A stretch of DNA of 64,000 nt from Allohoeflea poritis (GCF_027889715.1 NZ_JAPJZH010000007.1:124001-188000); one strand, 5' to 3'. Shown: positions 46,898 through 57,456, counted from the first letter of the stretch. Notes: generated from the sequence alone by a model not told the origin. Translations and numbers: made by a program.

Positions 46898-47389
46898 CTA
46901 CCCAAGATCGAGCCGCATGACAAGCGCCGTGGTCTTTGCTCCACCGCCGTTGTCGTAATAGGCGGCGCGCTCGGAGACTTTTGAAAATCCGATTTTCCTG
47001 TAGAGCGCGAGGGCGGCGTCGTTGCCATCGTCAACCTCGAGGAACAGACTCGCCGCGCCTTCGGCACGCAGATGCCGCAAGACCGCTCCCATGAGCCGCC
47101 AGCCGATCCCCGCGCGCTGGTGCCTCGGATGAACCGCGATCGTCAGGATTTCCGCCTCGCCCTCCACCAGACGCGCCAGCACGAAGCCGCCCGGCTGGGC
47201 CCGCCTTCCGGACTGTCTTGCCATGAATCCGAAGACCGGTTCCTGCGCCAGGAGCGCCTGTATCTCGCCATCGGTCCAGGCGCGTGCAAAGCCCGCTCCG
47301 TGCAGGGCCGAGGCCTCGGCACAGTCCGAAGCGCGCATCGGCACAATCTCGAACTCGACATTGCGGCGGAACAGGGATGGCGCGGTCAT
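46898..47389 (-). CDS. rimI: Ribosomal-protein-alanine N-acetyltransferase RimI-like
   Basis: RimI acetylates the N-terminus of ribosomal protein S18 and can act on other proteins. The 163-residue GNAT protein has motif A as ILTIAVHPRHQRAGIGWRLMG (about 90-110, with the R/Q-x-x-G-x-G/A pattern QRAGIG) and motif B LEVDDGNDAALALYRKIGF. An N-terminal extension (about 15 residues) precedes the domain. It overlaps tsaB by ATGA, the usual pairing of rimI with the tRNA threonylcarbamoyl gene tsaB. The fur/mur start lies 42 bases downstream. Confidence 0.9.
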   Translation of the reverse strand: MTAPSLFRRNVEFEIVPMRASDCAEASALHGAGFARAWTDGEIQALLAQEPVFGFMARQSGRRAQPGGFVLARLVEGEAEILTIAVHPRHQRAGIGWRLMGAVLRHLRAEGAASLFLEVDDGNDAALALYRKIGFSKVSERAAYYDNGGGAKTTALVMRLDLG

Positions 47390-48066
47390 GATGCCGGAAC
47401 CTGGCGCGGCAGTGCGAAGCCCGTTTGCGGCTTGGCATCCGCGCCCCTGAGATAAAGCGGCTTCGGTGCATCTTCGGAAGGTTGTTTTTCGGCCGCACAC
47501 CGGGCGATACGAACGATGTCCGCTTTGGCATCGTGGTCGGCAACCTCCAGCGCCGCGCCTTCCCCGGCCTTTGCGACGAGCCGTGCGCCGGACCCGAGAA
47601 GAAACGCGCCGTGCTTGCGCGCAAGGTCTGCGGCCGCTTCGCAAGGCATCGCTGCCGGCGCGGACACCGCCGCGCCCTTGCCGTCGAAGAGCTGTGCATA
47701 GACTTCGCCGCGCCTGGCATCCTGTACGATCAGGACGGGACGGCCGCGCGGGACGTCCGGAATCTGCGCCTCGAAAACCGAAATGCCGACAACCGGCCGG
47801 GACAAGGCAAGCGCCAGCCCGCGCATTGCCGAAACACCCACCCGCACACCGGTGAAGGAACCGGGGCCGATGCAAACGCCGAGCCGCCCGATATCATCAT
47901 AGGCCGTGGAAGCCGCGCCCAGCGCCTGGTCAATGACCGGAAACAGGCGCTCCGCATGGCCGCGGCCGATATCCTCGATCGCCTGACCCAACACAGCCTC
48001 GTGTGCGGCATCGTAGACGCAAGCCGCGCAAAGACGCGCAGAGGTATCGATTGCCAAGGTGATCAT
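47386..48066 (-). CDS. tsaB: tRNA threonylcarbamoyladenosine synthesis protein TsaB
   Basis: TsaB (YeaZ) partners TsaD and TsaE to make t6A37 in ANN-decoding tRNAs. The 226-residue protein has the ASKHA-fold start ITLAIDTSARLCAACVYD, HAERLFPVIDQAL, and GPGSFTGVRVGVSAMRGLALAL (about 68-90), the conserved GPGSFTGLR-type motif. The C-terminal half is divergent, as usual, and ends KPLYLRGADAK, the typical P-x-YxR ending. It is the first gene of a long minus-strand series (tsaB-rimI-fur/mur-plsC-miaB...). Confidence 0.95.
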   Translation of the reverse strand: MITLAIDTSARLCAACVYDAAHEAVLGQAIEDIGRGHAERLFPVIDQALGAASTAYDDIGRLGVCIGPGSFTGVRVGVSAMRGLALALSRPVVGISVFEAQIPDVPRGRPVLIVQDARRGEVYAQLFDGKGAAVSAPAAMPCEAAADLARKHGAFLLGSGARLVAKAGEGAALEVADHDAKADIVRIARCAAEKQPSEDAPKPLYLRGADAKPQTGFALPRQVPAS

Positions 48067-48130
48067 GGGCCTTATCGATTGCAGGATCGTCCATGCCGGA
48101 AATCATTGCGGGCCGGCGCGCCATGGACCG

Positions 48131-48697
48131 TCAGACCGCCTCCACTTCCTGCACTTCCGGAATGAAATGACGCAACAGGTTCTGGATGCCGTGCTTGAGG
48201 GTTGCCGTCGACGACGGGCAACCCGCGCAGGCCCCCTTCATGTGAAGGAATACGCGGCCTTCCCGGTACCCCTTGAAGGTGATGTCGCCTCCGTCCTGGG
48301 CGACGGCGGGACGCACGCGGGTGTCAAGGAGTTCCTTAATGGTGGCGACGATGGATTCGTCAGCCTCATCGTAGAACTCGCCTTCGTCACCGAAATCCGA
48401 CTCGGAAGCGGCGCTGTTCATGACCGGCGCGCCGGACATGAAATGCTCCATGATGGTTCCCAGGATCGCCGGCTTGAGATGCTGCCATTCCGCACCGTCC
48501 TTGGTGACGGTGATGAAATCATAGCCGAAGAAAACGCCGGTCACGCCGGGAACGGCGAACAGCCTTTCCGCCAGGGGCGAGGCTTCGGCAGCACTTTCGG
48601 CATCGCGAAAATCGGCGGATCCGCCCTCAAATACCACTTTTCCCGGCAGGAACTTCAAGGTCGCCGGATTGGGTGTGGCCTCGGTCTGAATAAACAT
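48131..48697 (-). CDS. NifU-type Fe-S scaffold/carrier protein
   Basis: The 188-residue protein is an NfuA/HIRIP5-type carrier. It has an N-terminal Nfu_N domain (MFIQTEATPNPATLKFLPG, VTGVFFGYDFITVTK, WQHLKPAILGTIMEHF) and a C-terminal NifU domain with the cluster-binding CxxC in MKGACAGCPSSTATLKHGIQNLL (about 158-163). Such proteins bind and transfer a [4Fe-4S] cluster to apo-enzymes, for example lipoate synthase, aconitase or the radical-SAM MiaB encoded nearby; that client is an inference. It stands alone upstream of tsaB with a 64-base gap. Confidence 0.93.
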   Translation of the reverse strand: MFIQTEATPNPATLKFLPGKVVFEGGSADFRDAESAAEASPLAERLFAVPGVTGVFFGYDFITVTKDGAEWQHLKPAILGTIMEHFMSGAPVMNSAASESDFGDEGEFYDEADESIVATIKELLDTRVRPAVAQDGGDITFKGYREGRVFLHMKGACAGCPSSTATLKHGIQNLLRHFIPEVQEVEAV

Positions 48698-48824
48698 CGG
48701 ATGTGCTCCTTGGCGGCGGCGCGAGCGCAGCTGCGAACCGCCTGAAATCTGGGTGGAAAATAAGGCACAAGACCGGCGACTTCAAGCATTGACGCGGCAA
48801 CCGCGAAGAAGGCGGCGGCGCGCG

Positions 48825-49316
48825 TCAGCTCAGAGCTTCTATATCCTCGTCGCTCAGGGCGTCCGGAATCACCGTGACAGGAATCGGAAAAGCTGCGCCG
48901 CGTCCCGCAATCGAAGACACAAGCGGTCCCGGCCCTTCCTTCGCGGAGCCCGAGGCCAGCACCAGGATGGCAATGTCCTGGTCTTCCTCGATAAGGGCGT
49001 GGATCTCGTCGGTGGTCTTGCCGGAGCGAATGATCAGCTCGGGCTCGATGCCCACGCTCTCGCGCACCTGAGCGGCAAAGCGCTCGAGAGCCGCATCGGC
49101 TTCCTCGCGCGCCTCGGCCTTCATGATTTCCTCGACACCGAGCCAGTGCTGGAAGTCTCCGGGTTCGATCACAAAGATCAGCACAAGCACACCATTGGTG
49201 CGCTTGGCGCGGGCGGCGGCGTAGTGAACCGCGCGCTCGCATTCGGGCGTATCGTCGATCACAGCCAGGAACTTCCGGCGGTGTCCTTCTTCCCTGGATA
49301 GTCGCTTCGATACCAT
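48825..49316 (-). CDS. Universal stress protein (UspA) family
   Basis: The 163-residue protein shows the Usp fold: FLAVIDDTPECERAVHYAAARAKRT at the N-terminus, a central ELIIRSGKTTDEIHALIEEDQDIAILVLASGSAKEGPGPLVSSIAG segment and a terminal FPIPVTVIP strand. The ATP-binding G-x2-G-x9-G(S/T) pattern is only partly matched, so ATP binding is uncertain. An ATG at 49316 is preferred over a TTG at 49352, which would add twelve residues with no better ribosome-binding site. It lies 77 bases behind trpS; no target can be assigned. Confidence 0.85.
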   Translation of the reverse strand: MVSKRLSREEGHRRKFLAVIDDTPECERAVHYAAARAKRTNGVLVLIFVIEPGDFQHWLGVEEIMKAEAREEADAALERFAAQVRESVGIEPELIIRSGKTTDEIHALIEEDQDIAILVLASGSAKEGPGPLVSSIAGRGAAFPIPVTVIPDALSDEDIEALS

Positions 49317-49375
49317 GGCGCGGAGTTTGCCATTCGCCTCACGGGTGGGCAAGCGTTAGTTTGCAATGCTCCCCA

Positions 49376-49393
49376 GCCGCCATACTCGGCGGC
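49376..49393 (-). terminator. Hairpin immediately after trpS
   Basis: GCCGCC, a six-base loop and GGCGGC form a perfect 6-bp stem directly against the trpS stop codon. No T run follows on the minus strand, so termination strength is doubtful. Confidence 0.4.
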
Positions 49394-50458
49394 TCAACCC
49401 AGCAGGCCGATGATTTCCTTGACTTCTTTCATGGTCCTGTCGGCGATTGCACCAGCCCGCTCGCCGCCATCCTCCAGCACGGCGTCGATATGGGCCGGAT
49501 CATCCATGAGCCTGCGCATCTCCGCATTGATCGGTGACATGACGCTGATGGCAAGCTCGGCGAGCGCCGGCTTGAAGGCCGAGAATTGCTGGCCGCCAAA
49601 TTCGGAAATGACCGCCTCGCGAGTGGTATCGGACAGGGCCGCGTAGATGCCGACGAGGTTCTCGGCTTCCGGGCGTCCCTCAAGCCCATCGACATCGCCG
49701 GGCAATGGTTGCGGATCGGTCTTGGCCTTGCGGATCTTCTTGGCGATGGTGTCGGCATCATCCGTCAGATTGATGCGCGACAGGTCGGAAACGTCCGATT
49801 TCGACATCTTCTTCGTGCCGTCCCGCAGGCTCATGACGCGGGGCGCCGGGCCTTCGATCAGCGGTTCGGTCAGCGGGAAATAGCCGTTGACGCGCTCCTC
49901 GCCGACCAGCATGTCGACGCCGAGGCCGGCCTCGGCGATGCGCTGCGAAAAATCGATGTTGAACTTCTGGGCAATGTCGCGGGTCAGTTCCAGATGCTGC
50001 TTCTGGTCGTCACCGACCGGCACATGGGTGGCGCGGTAGAGCAGGATGTCGGCGGCCATCAGGCTCGGATAGGCAAGCAGACCGAGCGACGCATTCTCGC
50101 GGTCCTTGCCGGCCTTGTCCTTGAACTGGGTCATGCGGTTCATCCAGCCGATGCGGGCGACGCAGTTGAAGATCCAGGCAAGCTCGGCATGACCGGGAAC
50201 ACGGCTCTGGTTGAAGACGATATGCGCCTTCGGATCGATTCCCGATGCCAGGAAGGCGGCGGTGATGGCGCGCGTCTGGCCGGCCAGATCGTCATGGACA
50301 AGCTGTGCCGTCAGGGCGTGCAGGTCGACAACGCAATAGATGCAGTTGTGGCTTTCCTGCAGCGCGACAAATTTGCGGATGGCGCCCAGATAGTTGCCGA
50401 GATGGAGATTGCCTGTCGGCTGCACCCCGGAAAAGACGAGCGGCTTGAACTCGGACAT
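49394..50458 (-). CDS. trpS: Tryptophanyl-tRNA synthetase
   Basis: TrpS charges tRNA-Trp. The 354-residue class I synthetase has [16 protein letters not shown] near residues 11-26 (HIGH-type motif TGNLHLGN), the [15 protein letters not shown] segment, and KMSKS as [10 protein letters not shown] (about 207-216). The start [11 protein letters not shown] at 50458 matches orthologues; the frame continues upstream with unconserved residues. It follows the VOC gene by 77 bases on the same strand and is probably the last gene of the glnD-murJ-VOC-trpS run, a conserved Rhizobiales order. Confidence 0.97.
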   Translation of the reverse strand: MSEFKPLVFSGVQPTGNLHLGNYLGAIRKFVALQESHNCIYCVVDLHALTAQLVHDDLAGQTRAITAAFLASGIDPKAHIVFNQSRVPGHAELAWIFNCVARIGWMNRMTQFKDKAGKDRENASLGLLAYPSLMAADILLYRATHVPVGDDQKQHLELTRDIAQKFNIDFSQRIAEAGLGVDMLVGEERVNGYFPLTEPLIEGPAPRVMSLRDGTKKMSKSDVSDLSRINLTDDADTIAKKIRKAKTDPQPLPGDVDGLEGRPEAENLVGIYAALSDTTREAVISEFGGQQFSAFKPALAELAISVMSPINAEMRRLMDDPAHIDAVLEDGGERAGAIADRTMKEVKEIIGLLG

Positions 50459-50535
50459 GGATAAACCTGAAAATTGTTCGAAGTCTGGATGACGCGGCGG
50501 GTTATGCACCGCCACCGTCCGGTTATCAAGGAAAT

Positions 50536-50925
50536 TCAGGCGGCGGGCTGCAGCAGGTCCCATTTGTTGCCGAACGGATCCATGAACACGGCAACCGTGC
50601 CGTAGCTCTCCGTCCGCGGCGCTTCCAGGAACACGACCCCCTGTTCGCTCATGCTTTCGTGGTCGCGGGCAAAGTCATCGGTGAACAGGAAAAAGCCGAC
50701 CCGGCCGCCGGTCTGATCGCCGATACGCGCGGCCTGCCGCTCATTCCCCGGTTCGGCAAGGAGCAGCGCGGTCCCGTTGCCGCCCTTCGGACGGACCAGG
50801 ACCCAACGCACGCCGCCGCCCAGATCGGTGTCCGTTACCAGTTCGAAGCCGAGTTTTCCGACATAAAAGGTGATCCCCTCGTCATAGCTCGGAACAAGCA
50901 GGGACACATTTGCGATTGTCGGCAT
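50536..50925 (-). CDS. Glyoxalase/VOC-superfamily protein
   Basis: The 129-residue protein has the paired beta-alpha-beta-beta-beta modules of VOC proteins: [29 protein letters not shown] in the first and [54 protein letters not shown] in the second, ending with the DPxGNxWDL signature. It resembles uncharacterised small VOC proteins rather than classical GloA, and metal-binding His/Glu residues are incomplete. Its start is one base from the murJ stop, so the two are co-translated or tightly linked. Substrate unknown. Confidence 0.86.
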   Translation of the reverse strand: MPTIANVSLLVPSYDEGITFYVGKLGFELVTDTDLGGGVRWVLVRPKGGNGTALLLAEPGNERQAARIGDQTGGRVGFFLFTDDFARDHESMSEQGVVFLEAPRTESYGTVAVFMDPFGNKWDLLQPAA

Positions 50926-50926
50926 G

Positions 50927-52498
50927 TCAGCCTCCCGTTTTCTGTCTGCGTGAAACCAGCGAAAGAAGCTGTCGGCGGTCCATCGCGCCGGTCAGGAGCA
51001 CGAATGCGAAATAGATGAACGCGCCGGCAATGACGACTGCGAGCATCAGCGCGATGCGCAGCAAAAGACCCCCGTCCATGAGCGCCGTCCCGATGCTCGT
51101 CATGATCAGATACAGCACGAGACCCATGACGGCGCTGCCGGCAATGATAAGCCCGATGCGCCGGCTGGTGAGCGCCGTCGGGCGGAATTGCCCGTTCCGG
51201 TAAAGCGCGCCGCCAAGCAGCGCCACATTCACCCAGCCGGCCAGCGACGTGGCGACGGCAACGCCCATGACACCGATCAGCGGAAACAGGATCAGACTGC
51301 CGGCGACATTGATCGCGGCATTGGCGCCGGCGAACCACATCGGCGCACGCATATTTTCGCGCGCGTAGAAGGAGGGCGTGAAGATCTTGTTGAGGACGAA
51401 GGCCGGCAGCCCCGCCGCAAAGGCGGCCAGCACGCCGGCGGTGATCATTGTCGTCTCGCGCACGAACTCGCCGCGCTCGAAAAGCAGCGCGACGATGGGC
51501 GCCGGAATGATCGCGAAGGCGACCGCTGCCGGGACCGTCAGGCCAAGACCGAATTCAAGGCTGCTGTTTTGCAGGTCCTGGACCGCTTGCGTGTCGTCGT
51601 CCTTGAGCGCCCGGGACAGTTCCGGCAAGAGCACGACACCGACGGCAATACCGATGACGCCGAGCGGCAGCTGGATGATCCTGTCGGCATAATTGACGAT
51701 TGAGATGGCGCCATTGTCGCCGGATATGATGATCTGCCCGATCAGAAGGTTGAGCTGTGTTATTCCGCCGGTAATGGCGGCCGGCAGGGCCAGCCATAAA
51801 AGGCGCCGGACCGGCGCCGTAAGGCGCGGACGGCTGATGCGGATATGAAAGCCCGTGTTGCGCACGCCATAAACGAGAAGCGCGAACTGCAGGACGCCGG
51901 AAACCATGACGCCGATCGCCATGGTAATGCCGATCGTCCGCGGCTCGACACCGCGGCCGACCGCGAAGAGCAGCACCGCGACAAGCACGACGTTGAGCAG
52001 AACCGGGCTGATCGCCGCGAGGAAGTATTTCCGGTAGGAATTTAGAATACCGGACAGCATCGCCACGAGCGACATCGCGGCAAGGTACGGGAACATGATG
52101 CGCGTGAAAATCACCGTGAGATCGAACTTCTCCGGGATCTCGACGAATTTCGGCGCGATCACGGTCGCCACCAGCGCCGGCATGAAAATCATCGCGAAGG
52201 CCGAAAGGGTGATCAGGATAAACAGCAGCACCGACAGGACCTGGCGGGCGAAGGCCTCCGCCGCCGCCGTTCCGCCGCCTTCAAGCTCCTTGGCGAATAG
52301 CGGGATGAAGGCCGAATTGAAGGCCCCTTCCGCGAACAGCCTGCGGAACAGGTTTGGAAAGCGGAAGGCGGCGTAGAACGCATCGGACACCGGCCCGGCG
52401 CCAAGCGTATAGGCGATGAGCGCCTCGCGCACAAAACCGAGCACGCGGCTCGCCATGGTCGCAGAGCCGACACTGGCGAATTTCCGGAACAGGCTCAT
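50927..52498 (-). CDS. murJ: Lipid II flippase MurJ
   Basis: MurJ flips the peptidoglycan precursor lipid II across the inner membrane. The 523-residue protein has 13-14 membrane helices of the MOP/MviN type, with the [37 protein letters not shown]-like start ([29 protein letters not shown]) that carries conserved arginines lining the cavity. Length is normal. It overlaps the glnD stop by ATGA, as in most rhizobia, coupling nitrogen sensing to an envelope gene without an obvious functional reason. Confidence 0.96.
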   Translation of the reverse strand: MSLFRKFASVGSATMASRVLGFVREALIAYTLGAGPVSDAFYAAFRFPNLFRRLFAEGAFNSAFIPLFAKELEGGGTAAAEAFARQVLSVLLFILITLSAFAMIFMPALVATVIAPKFVEIPEKFDLTVIFTRIMFPYLAAMSLVAMLSGILNSYRKYFLAAISPVLLNVVLVAVLLFAVGRGVEPRTIGITMAIGVMVSGVLQFALLVYGVRNTGFHIRISRPRLTAPVRRLLWLALPAAITGGITQLNLLIGQIIISGDNGAISIVNYADRIIQLPLGVIGIAVGVVLLPELSRALKDDDTQAVQDLQNSSLEFGLGLTVPAAVAFAIIPAPIVALLFERGEFVRETTMITAGVLAAFAAGLPAFVLNKIFTPSFYARENMRAPMWFAGANAAINVAGSLILFPLIGVMGVAVATSLAGWVNVALLGGALYRNGQFRPTALTSRRIGLIIAGSAVMGLVLYLIMTSIGTALMDGGLLLRIALMLAVVIAGAFIYFAFVLLTGAMDRRQLLSLVSRRQKTGG

Positions 52499-55329
52499 TT
52501 CTGGCTGACCCGCCTGCGTTTTTCCGTCGGCGGCGCGATGATTCCCTGCGGCATCTTGTGACGCACATCCTCCTCGATGCCGGCGAGAACGGCCTTGAGC
52601 CGGGCAACAATATTGGCGTGCCTGTTTTCATTGGTGATTTTGTGGCCGAACAAATCCGTCACATAGAAGGTATCGATCACCTTCTCGCCGAAGGTCGTGA
52701 TGTGCGCGGAGGCGATGTCGAGCGACAGATCGGACAGGACCTCGGTGATTTCCGACAGGAGGCCGGTGCGGTCGAGGCCCTCGAGTTCGATGACGGTGAA
52801 GAAGTTCGACAGATTGTTGTTGATGCTGACCTTCGGGGTAACGGTGAAGGGCCGGGATTTGCGGCGGCTCTTCGTGCGATGGGCAATGACCTCGGGAAGA
52901 TGCTTCCGGCCGGCGAGCACTGCTTCGATCATGGCGCCGATCCGTTCGGCGCGGCGCAATTCGTCCTCGTCCTGGTCGAAGGCGCGATTGATCAGGATGG
53001 TGTCGAGCGCCCGTCCGTCGGCGGTGGTGAAGACCTGCGCATCGGCAATGTTCGCGCCGGCCGCGGCACAGGCGCCGGTGACGATCGAAAGCAGCCGCGG
53101 ATGGTCCGGCGCGAAGACGGTGATCTCGGTGATGGCGTGGAACGAATGCGTGCGCACCATGGTGGCGAGCGGCTTGCCGGCCTTGATCGTGCTCCTGATG
53201 AACTCCGCGTGACGGATCTGGTCGTTCAATTCGACGGTCAGGAGATAGGGAATGTAGTGCAGCTTGAGATAGTCCTCACGCTCGTCATCCGGCCAGTCGG
53301 AGAGCGCTTCGCCGAGCAGGATACGCGCCTCCTCGGCCCGCTCCCTGCCCGATACGGCCGAGAACCCGCCCGAGAGCATCAATTCGGTTTCGCCGTAAAG
53401 CGTGCGCAGGAGCTGGCCCTTCCAGCCGTTCCAGACCCCGGGGCCGACAGCGCGAATGTCGCAGACCGTGAGCACCAGAAGCAGGCGCAGCCGGTCGAGC
53501 GACTGCACCGTCTCGGCGAAGTCCTCGATGGTCTTGCGGTCGTGGAGATCGCGCGACTGGGCGATCATCGACATCGACAAATGCTCGCGGACCAGCCAGG
53601 CGACCGTGTCGGTCTGCTCCGGGCTGAAGCCGAAGCGCGGGCACAGTTTGCGCGCCACCTTGGCACCGGCGACAGAGTGGTCCTCCGGCCGGCCCTTGGC
53701 GATGTCATGCAACAGGAGCGCCATATAGAGGACCTCGCGGTCCTCGATATCGGGAAGGATGCTGACCGCCAGCGGGTGCGCCTCCTGCTCCAGCCCCTGC
53801 TCGATGCGCGACAGCACCTCGACGGCGCGCAGAAGATGCTCATCGACGGTGTAGTGGTGATACATGCTGAACTGCATCATCGACACGATGCGCCCGAATT
53901 CCGGAATGAACCGGCCGAGCACGCCCGCCTCGTTCATCCGGCGCAGGATCAGCGCCGGCCGTCGGCGCGAGGTCAGGATCGACAGGAACAGCCGGTTCGC
54001 CTCCTCGTTGTCGCGCAATTTTGCGTCGATCAGCGACAGGGAGCGGGTAGCGAGTTTGAGCGCGTCCGGATGGAATTCCAGGTCGTGGATATCGGCGAGG
54101 TGAAACAGCCGGATGATGTTGACCGGATCGCGCCGGAACACGTCCTGATCGATCACGGTGATGCGGCCATGATCCTGCATGAATTCCAGCGTGCCCGGCA
54201 CCTTGCGCGGGCGGTTGGCAAGACGCCGGAAGACGCGGGAGAAACCCGGCGCCTCCTTGGCCTGCTCGTCCTCCAGCGCCGCGCACAGGATGCGGGTCAG
54301 ATCGCCAACATCCTTGGCGACGAGGAAATAGTGCTTCATGAAGCGTTCGACGGCGGAAAGGCCCGGATGATCGTGGTAGCCGAGATCGGCGGCAATTTCG
54401 CGCTGGATGTCGAATGAGAGCCGCTCCTCGGATTTTCCGGTCAGGAAATGCATGTGACAGCGAACGGCCCAGAGAAAGTCCTCCGATTTCTCGAAACGGT
54501 TGGCCTCCCGCCGAGACAGGACGCCGAGTTTCACCAGGTCGCGCAAGGACTGGACCCGGTAGTAATATTTGACCAGCCAGAACAGGGTCTGAAGGTCGCG
54601 CAGGCCACCCTTGCCTTCCTTCACATTCGGCTCGACCAGATAGCGCGTGTCGCCGGCCTTCTGGTGGCGCACATCGCGTTCGGCCAGCTTGGCCGCGATG
54701 AAAGCGCGGGCGCTGTTGCGCACGACTTCCTCGTCGAAGCGTCTTTCCATGCCGTCATAAAGCTGTTCGGCGCCGCACAGGAAACGTGCATCGAGCATGG
54801 CGGTTCGGATCGTCATGTCGCTCTGCGACAGGCGGATGCACTCGTCTATATTGCGGGTTGCGTGACCGACCTTGAACCCCATGTCCCACAGCATGTAGAG
54901 CACATATTCGACCACCTGTTCGGTCCAGGGCGTCTGCTTGTAGGGCAGGATGATCAGGAGATCGATGTCGGACCCCGGCGCAAGCGTGCCACGCCCGTAG
55001 CCGCCGACGGCCGCCAGGGCCAGATGCTCCGAGGTCGACGGATTGAGGACCGGATAGGCGTGCGTGGTGGCGAAGGAGAACAGCGCCCGGATGATTTCGT
55101 CCTGCAGCAGCGACAGCCGGCGGGCGCAATCAAGACCGCTGCCGTCCTCGCGCAGCAATTCGGCGATGGTGCGCCGTCCTTCCGTCACCGTCTCCTTCAG
55201 CAGCGCGAAAAGGGTGTTGCGTGCGTCCAGCGACGACGCATCCTTGCTCATCGCGGCAATCGAATCGCACCGGTCGCGCAAGGCGGCGACGTTGAGGATC
55301 TTCTCGAATTGCAGATCTCTGGAGGTCAT
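52495..55329 (-). CDS. glnD: [Protein-PII] uridylyltransferase/uridylyl-removing enzyme
   Basis: GlnD senses glutamine and uridylylates or de-uridylylates PII proteins GlnB/GlnK. The 944-residue protein has the nucleotidyltransferase domain with [20 protein letters not shown] (about residues 110-130), an HD hydrolase domain with [14 protein letters not shown] (about 520-535) and two C-terminal ACT domains (about 735-815 and 845-925) for glutamine sensing. The start [12 protein letters not shown] at 55329 matches orthologues. It links to ptsN and rpoN at 58-61 kb in nitrogen control, though they are in separate units. The divergent ribokinase gene starts 110 bases away. Confidence 0.97.
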   Translation of the reverse strand: MTSRDLQFEKILNVAALRDRCDSIAAMSKDASSLDARNTLFALLKETVTEGRRTIAELLREDGSGLDCARRLSLLQDEIIRALFSFATTHAYPVLNPSTSEHLALAAVGGYGRGTLAPGSDIDLLIILPYKQTPWTEQVVEYVLYMLWDMGFKVGHATRNIDECIRLSQSDMTIRTAMLDARFLCGAEQLYDGMERRFDEEVVRNSARAFIAAKLAERDVRHQKAGDTRYLVEPNVKEGKGGLRDLQTLFWLVKYYYRVQSLRDLVKLGVLSRREANRFEKSEDFLWAVRCHMHFLTGKSEERLSFDIQREIAADLGYHDHPGLSAVERFMKHYFLVAKDVGDLTRILCAALEDEQAKEAPGFSRVFRRLANRPRKVPGTLEFMQDHGRITVIDQDVFRRDPVNIIRLFHLADIHDLEFHPDALKLATRSLSLIDAKLRDNEEANRLFLSILTSRRRPALILRRMNEAGVLGRFIPEFGRIVSMMQFSMYHHYTVDEHLLRAVEVLSRIEQGLEQEAHPLAVSILPDIEDREVLYMALLLHDIAKGRPEDHSVAGAKVARKLCPRFGFSPEQTDTVAWLVREHLSMSMIAQSRDLHDRKTIEDFAETVQSLDRLRLLLVLTVCDIRAVGPGVWNGWKGQLLRTLYGETELMLSGGFSAVSGRERAEEARILLGEALSDWPDDEREDYLKLHYIPYLLTVELNDQIRHAEFIRSTIKAGKPLATMVRTHSFHAITEITVFAPDHPRLLSIVTGACAAAGANIADAQVFTTADGRALDTILINRAFDQDEDELRRAERIGAMIEAVLAGRKHLPEVIAHRTKSRRKSRPFTVTPKVSINNNLSNFFTVIELEGLDRTGLLSEITEVLSDLSLDIASAHITTFGEKVIDTFYVTDLFGHKITNENRHANIVARLKAVLAGIEEDVRHKMPQGIIAPPTEKRRRVSQK

Positions 55330-55439
55330 GCCCGTCCGGGGTTCGTGGGTCCTGCGAATGTCAACGGCCTTGCTGTAGCGCTTTTTCCGTGAAAGAACCA
55401 CAGCAAATCAGTCGCGAAGCGCCACGGGGAAATGCCTTC

Positions 55440-56342
55440 ATGATCACAGTGCTCGGCTCGATCAACATGGATCTGATTGGCACCGTCCAGCGCCTGCCGA
55501 CGCCCGGAGAAACGGTAACGGGAAACACCTTCGCAACCGCCGCGGGCGGCAAGGGCGCCAACCAGGCGCTGGCGGCCGGCCGCGCTGGCGGTGCGGTGCG
55601 GATGGTCGGCGCGGTCGGCAATGATCACTTCGCCGAACCGGCACTGGCGCATCTTGCCGCCGAGGGTGTCGACCTTTCGGCGATCCGGCGGGTCGACGGG
55701 GCAACCGGCACGGCCGTGATCCTTGTCGAAAGCAGCGGCGAGAATGTCATCGCCGTCATCCCCGGCGCCAATGGCGAAATCAGCGATAACGAGGCGGCCG
55801 ATGCGGTCGGCGCCATGTCGCCCGACGACCATCTTGTGCTGCAATTGGAGATCCCTGCTCCCGCCATCAGAACCGCGCTGAAGGCGGCGCGCGAACGCGG
55901 TGTAATCTCGGTGCTGAACATCGCCCCGCTGACGGATGAGGCGGTGGAACTTGCCGCCGGCGCCGATATTGTCATCGCCAACGAGACAGAGTTCGAGCGC
56001 CTTGCCGGCGTCCCGGGCATGGATCCCGACGCCCGGCAGAAAATCCTCATGGAGCTGCACGGCAGATCGGGCCAGATGATTATCGTGACGCTGGGGGCGG
56101 AGGGCGTGATCGCAGCCCGCGACGGGTCGCTGCGGCACGCGGCAAGCCTGCCCATCGATCCGGTCGACACGGTTGGCGCGGGCGATACGTTCTGCGGCTA
56201 TCTCGCCGCCGGTCTCGACCGGGGCGAGCCGTTCGAGACCGCGCTGCGGCGCGCCGCAGCGGCCGGCAGCCTCGCCTGCCTCAAATCGGGCGCGCAACCG
56301 GCCATTCCGCATCGCGCGGATGTGGAGGCGGCGAGCGGCTGA
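55440..56342 (+). CDS. rbsK: Ribokinase
   Basis: RbsK phosphorylates ribose to ribose-5-phosphate. The 300-residue PfkB-family kinase has LGSINMDLIGTVQRLPTPGETVTG at the N-terminus, the first PfkB signature AAGGKGANQALAAGRAGG (about 37-55), the NETEF segment and the catalytic GAGDTFCGYLAAGL near residue 248 (VDTVGAGDTF). ATG 55440 gives the normal N-terminus; a GTG at 55389 would add 17 residues. It converges on a nucleoside hydrolase gene with a 12-base gap: the hydrolase frees ribose from nucleosides, which this enzyme could feed into the pentose pathway. Confidence 0.95.
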   Translation: MITVLGSINMDLIGTVQRLPTPGETVTGNTFATAAGGKGANQALAAGRAGGAVRMVGAVGNDHFAEPALAHLAAEGVDLSAIRRVDGATGTAVILVESSGENVIAVIPGANGEISDNEAADAVGAMSPDDHLVLQLEIPAPAIRTALKAARERGVISVLNIAPLTDEAVELAAGADIVIANETEFERLAGVPGMDPDARQKILMELHGRSGQMIIVTLGAEGVIAARDGSLRHAASLPIDPVDTVGAGDTFCGYLAAGLDRGEPFETALRRAAAAGSLACLKSGAQPAIPHRADVEAASG

Positions 56343-56354
56343 AGCGTATTCGGC

Positions 56355-57308
56355 TCAGAGCTTCCTGATGTGCTCGAACAGCAGGTCGAAAAAGCCTTCG
56401 GCATTGACCTCGTGAATGACCAGCGCATTGTGGGGACGGTCGGTCACCTGCCACCAGTCGGTCACCGTCATTCCCTCGGTCAGCGGCGATTCCGTCTCGA
56501 TCTCGACATTGCAGTACCGGCCGGAAAACAGCTCCGGCCTGAGCAGCCATGCGATGACCGTCGGATCGTGCAGGGGCCCGCCGTCGGTTCCGTATTTGTG
56601 CTCGTCATAGCGTTCGAAAAACTCAAGCAGTTCCACGACGGCCCGTGCCACGGGCGTGCCGATGGTGGCGATACGATCGAGGCGCGCGCGCGTCGTCAGA
56701 ACCTTGTGGGTCACGTCCAGCGGCATCATGACAATGGGAATGCCCGAGGCGAAGACCAGGCGTGCAGCCTCCGGATCCACATAGATATTGAATTCCGCGG
56801 CGGGCGTAACGTTGCCGCCCTCGAAGAAGCCGCCACCCATCATGACGATCTGCTTGATCCTGTCGGCGATCTGCGGCGCCTGCTGCAGCGCCAGCCCGAT
56901 ATTGGTCAGCGGCCCCAGGGTGCAAAGGGTGATCTCGCCGGCCGGCTCACGAAGCAGCGTTTCGACGATAAAATCGACACCGTGAAGCGGCTGCAGCGGC
57001 ATGTCCGGCTCCGGCAGGCTCGGGCCGTCGAGACCGGTCTTGCCGTGCACATATTCCGCGGTGACCAGCGGCCGCTGCATCGGCGACTTGGCGCCGGCAT
57101 AAACACGGGTGCCCGGCTTCCGGGCCAGTTCACAGATCTTGCGGGCGTTCTTTTCGGTCAGATCCAGCGGAACATTGCCGGCAACCGCCGTGATACCGAG
57201 CACCTCCAGCCGCTCGCTGGCGAGCGCCAGCAATATGGCGACCGCATCGTCCTGCCCGGGATCGGTATCGATGATAATTTTGATGGGATCTTCGCTGTCA
57301 CTGTCCAT
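56355..57308 (-). CDS. Inosine-uridine-preferring-type nucleoside hydrolase
   Basis: The 317-residue protein cleaves the N-glycosidic bond of ribonucleosides, giving base and ribose. It has the calcium-binding start IIIDTDPGQDDAVAILLAL (DTDPGxDDA at about residues 14-22), VTPAAEFNIYVDPEAA (about 160-175) and the HDPTVIAWLL motif (about 245-252) with the catalytic His/Asp region. Base specificity is not inferable. It converges with ribokinase and is divergent from the heat-shock gene, with which it shares a 148-base upstream region. A joint role with ribokinase in nucleoside salvage is likely. Confidence 0.94.
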   Translation of the reverse strand: MDSDSEDPIKIIIDTDPGQDDAVAILLALASERLEVLGITAVAGNVPLDLTEKNARKICELARKPGTRVYAGAKSPMQRPLVTAEYVHGKTGLDGPSLPEPDMPLQPLHGVDFIVETLLREPAGEITLCTLGPLTNIGLALQQAPQIADRIKQIVMMGGGFFEGGNVTPAAEFNIYVDPEAARLVFASGIPIVMMPLDVTHKVLTTRARLDRIATIGTPVARAVVELLEFFERYDEHKYGTDGGPLHDPTVIAWLLRPELFSGRYCNVEIETESPLTEGMTVTDWWQVTDRPHNALVIHEVNAEGFFDLLFEHIRKL

Positions 57309-57360
57309 TTTCTTATCCTTTTCAAAACTATGCGCCGAGCGCGCGGCGATCGCAATATGG

Positions 57361-57387
57361 TTGCGAAATCAATTTCAGACCCCATAT
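57361..57387 (+). promoter_or_regulatory. RpoH (sigma-32)-type promoter of hsp20
   Basis: CCCCATAT at 57380-57387 fits the sigma-32 -10 consensus CCCCATnT exactly. A -35-like TTGCGAAA at 57361-57368 resembles CTTGAAA with an inserted base. Predicted transcription start is near 57394, giving a leader of about 60 bases. Confidence 0.6.
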
Positions 57388-57415
57388 AACAGCGGTGACG
57401 GGTGCCGGAACCGGG

Positions 57416-57448
57416 CCTGTCCGGATGTCGCTTGAAAACAAGGACAGG
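57416..57448 (+). promoter_or_regulatory. Candidate ROSE-like RNA thermometer in the hsp20 leader
   Basis: Two alternative structures hide the ribosome-binding site. CCTGTCC (57416-57422) pairs perfectly with GGACAGG (57442-57448), which contains part of the Shine-Dalgarno region; alternatively TCGCT (57428-57432) pairs with AGGA (57441-57444) with one bulged G, continued by CTTG/CAAG. The U(U/C)GCU element facing an AGGA with a bulged G is the hallmark of rhizobial ROSE elements. Starts of the coding region follow at 57457. Confidence 0.6.
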
Positions 57449-57456
57449 ATGGAAAA

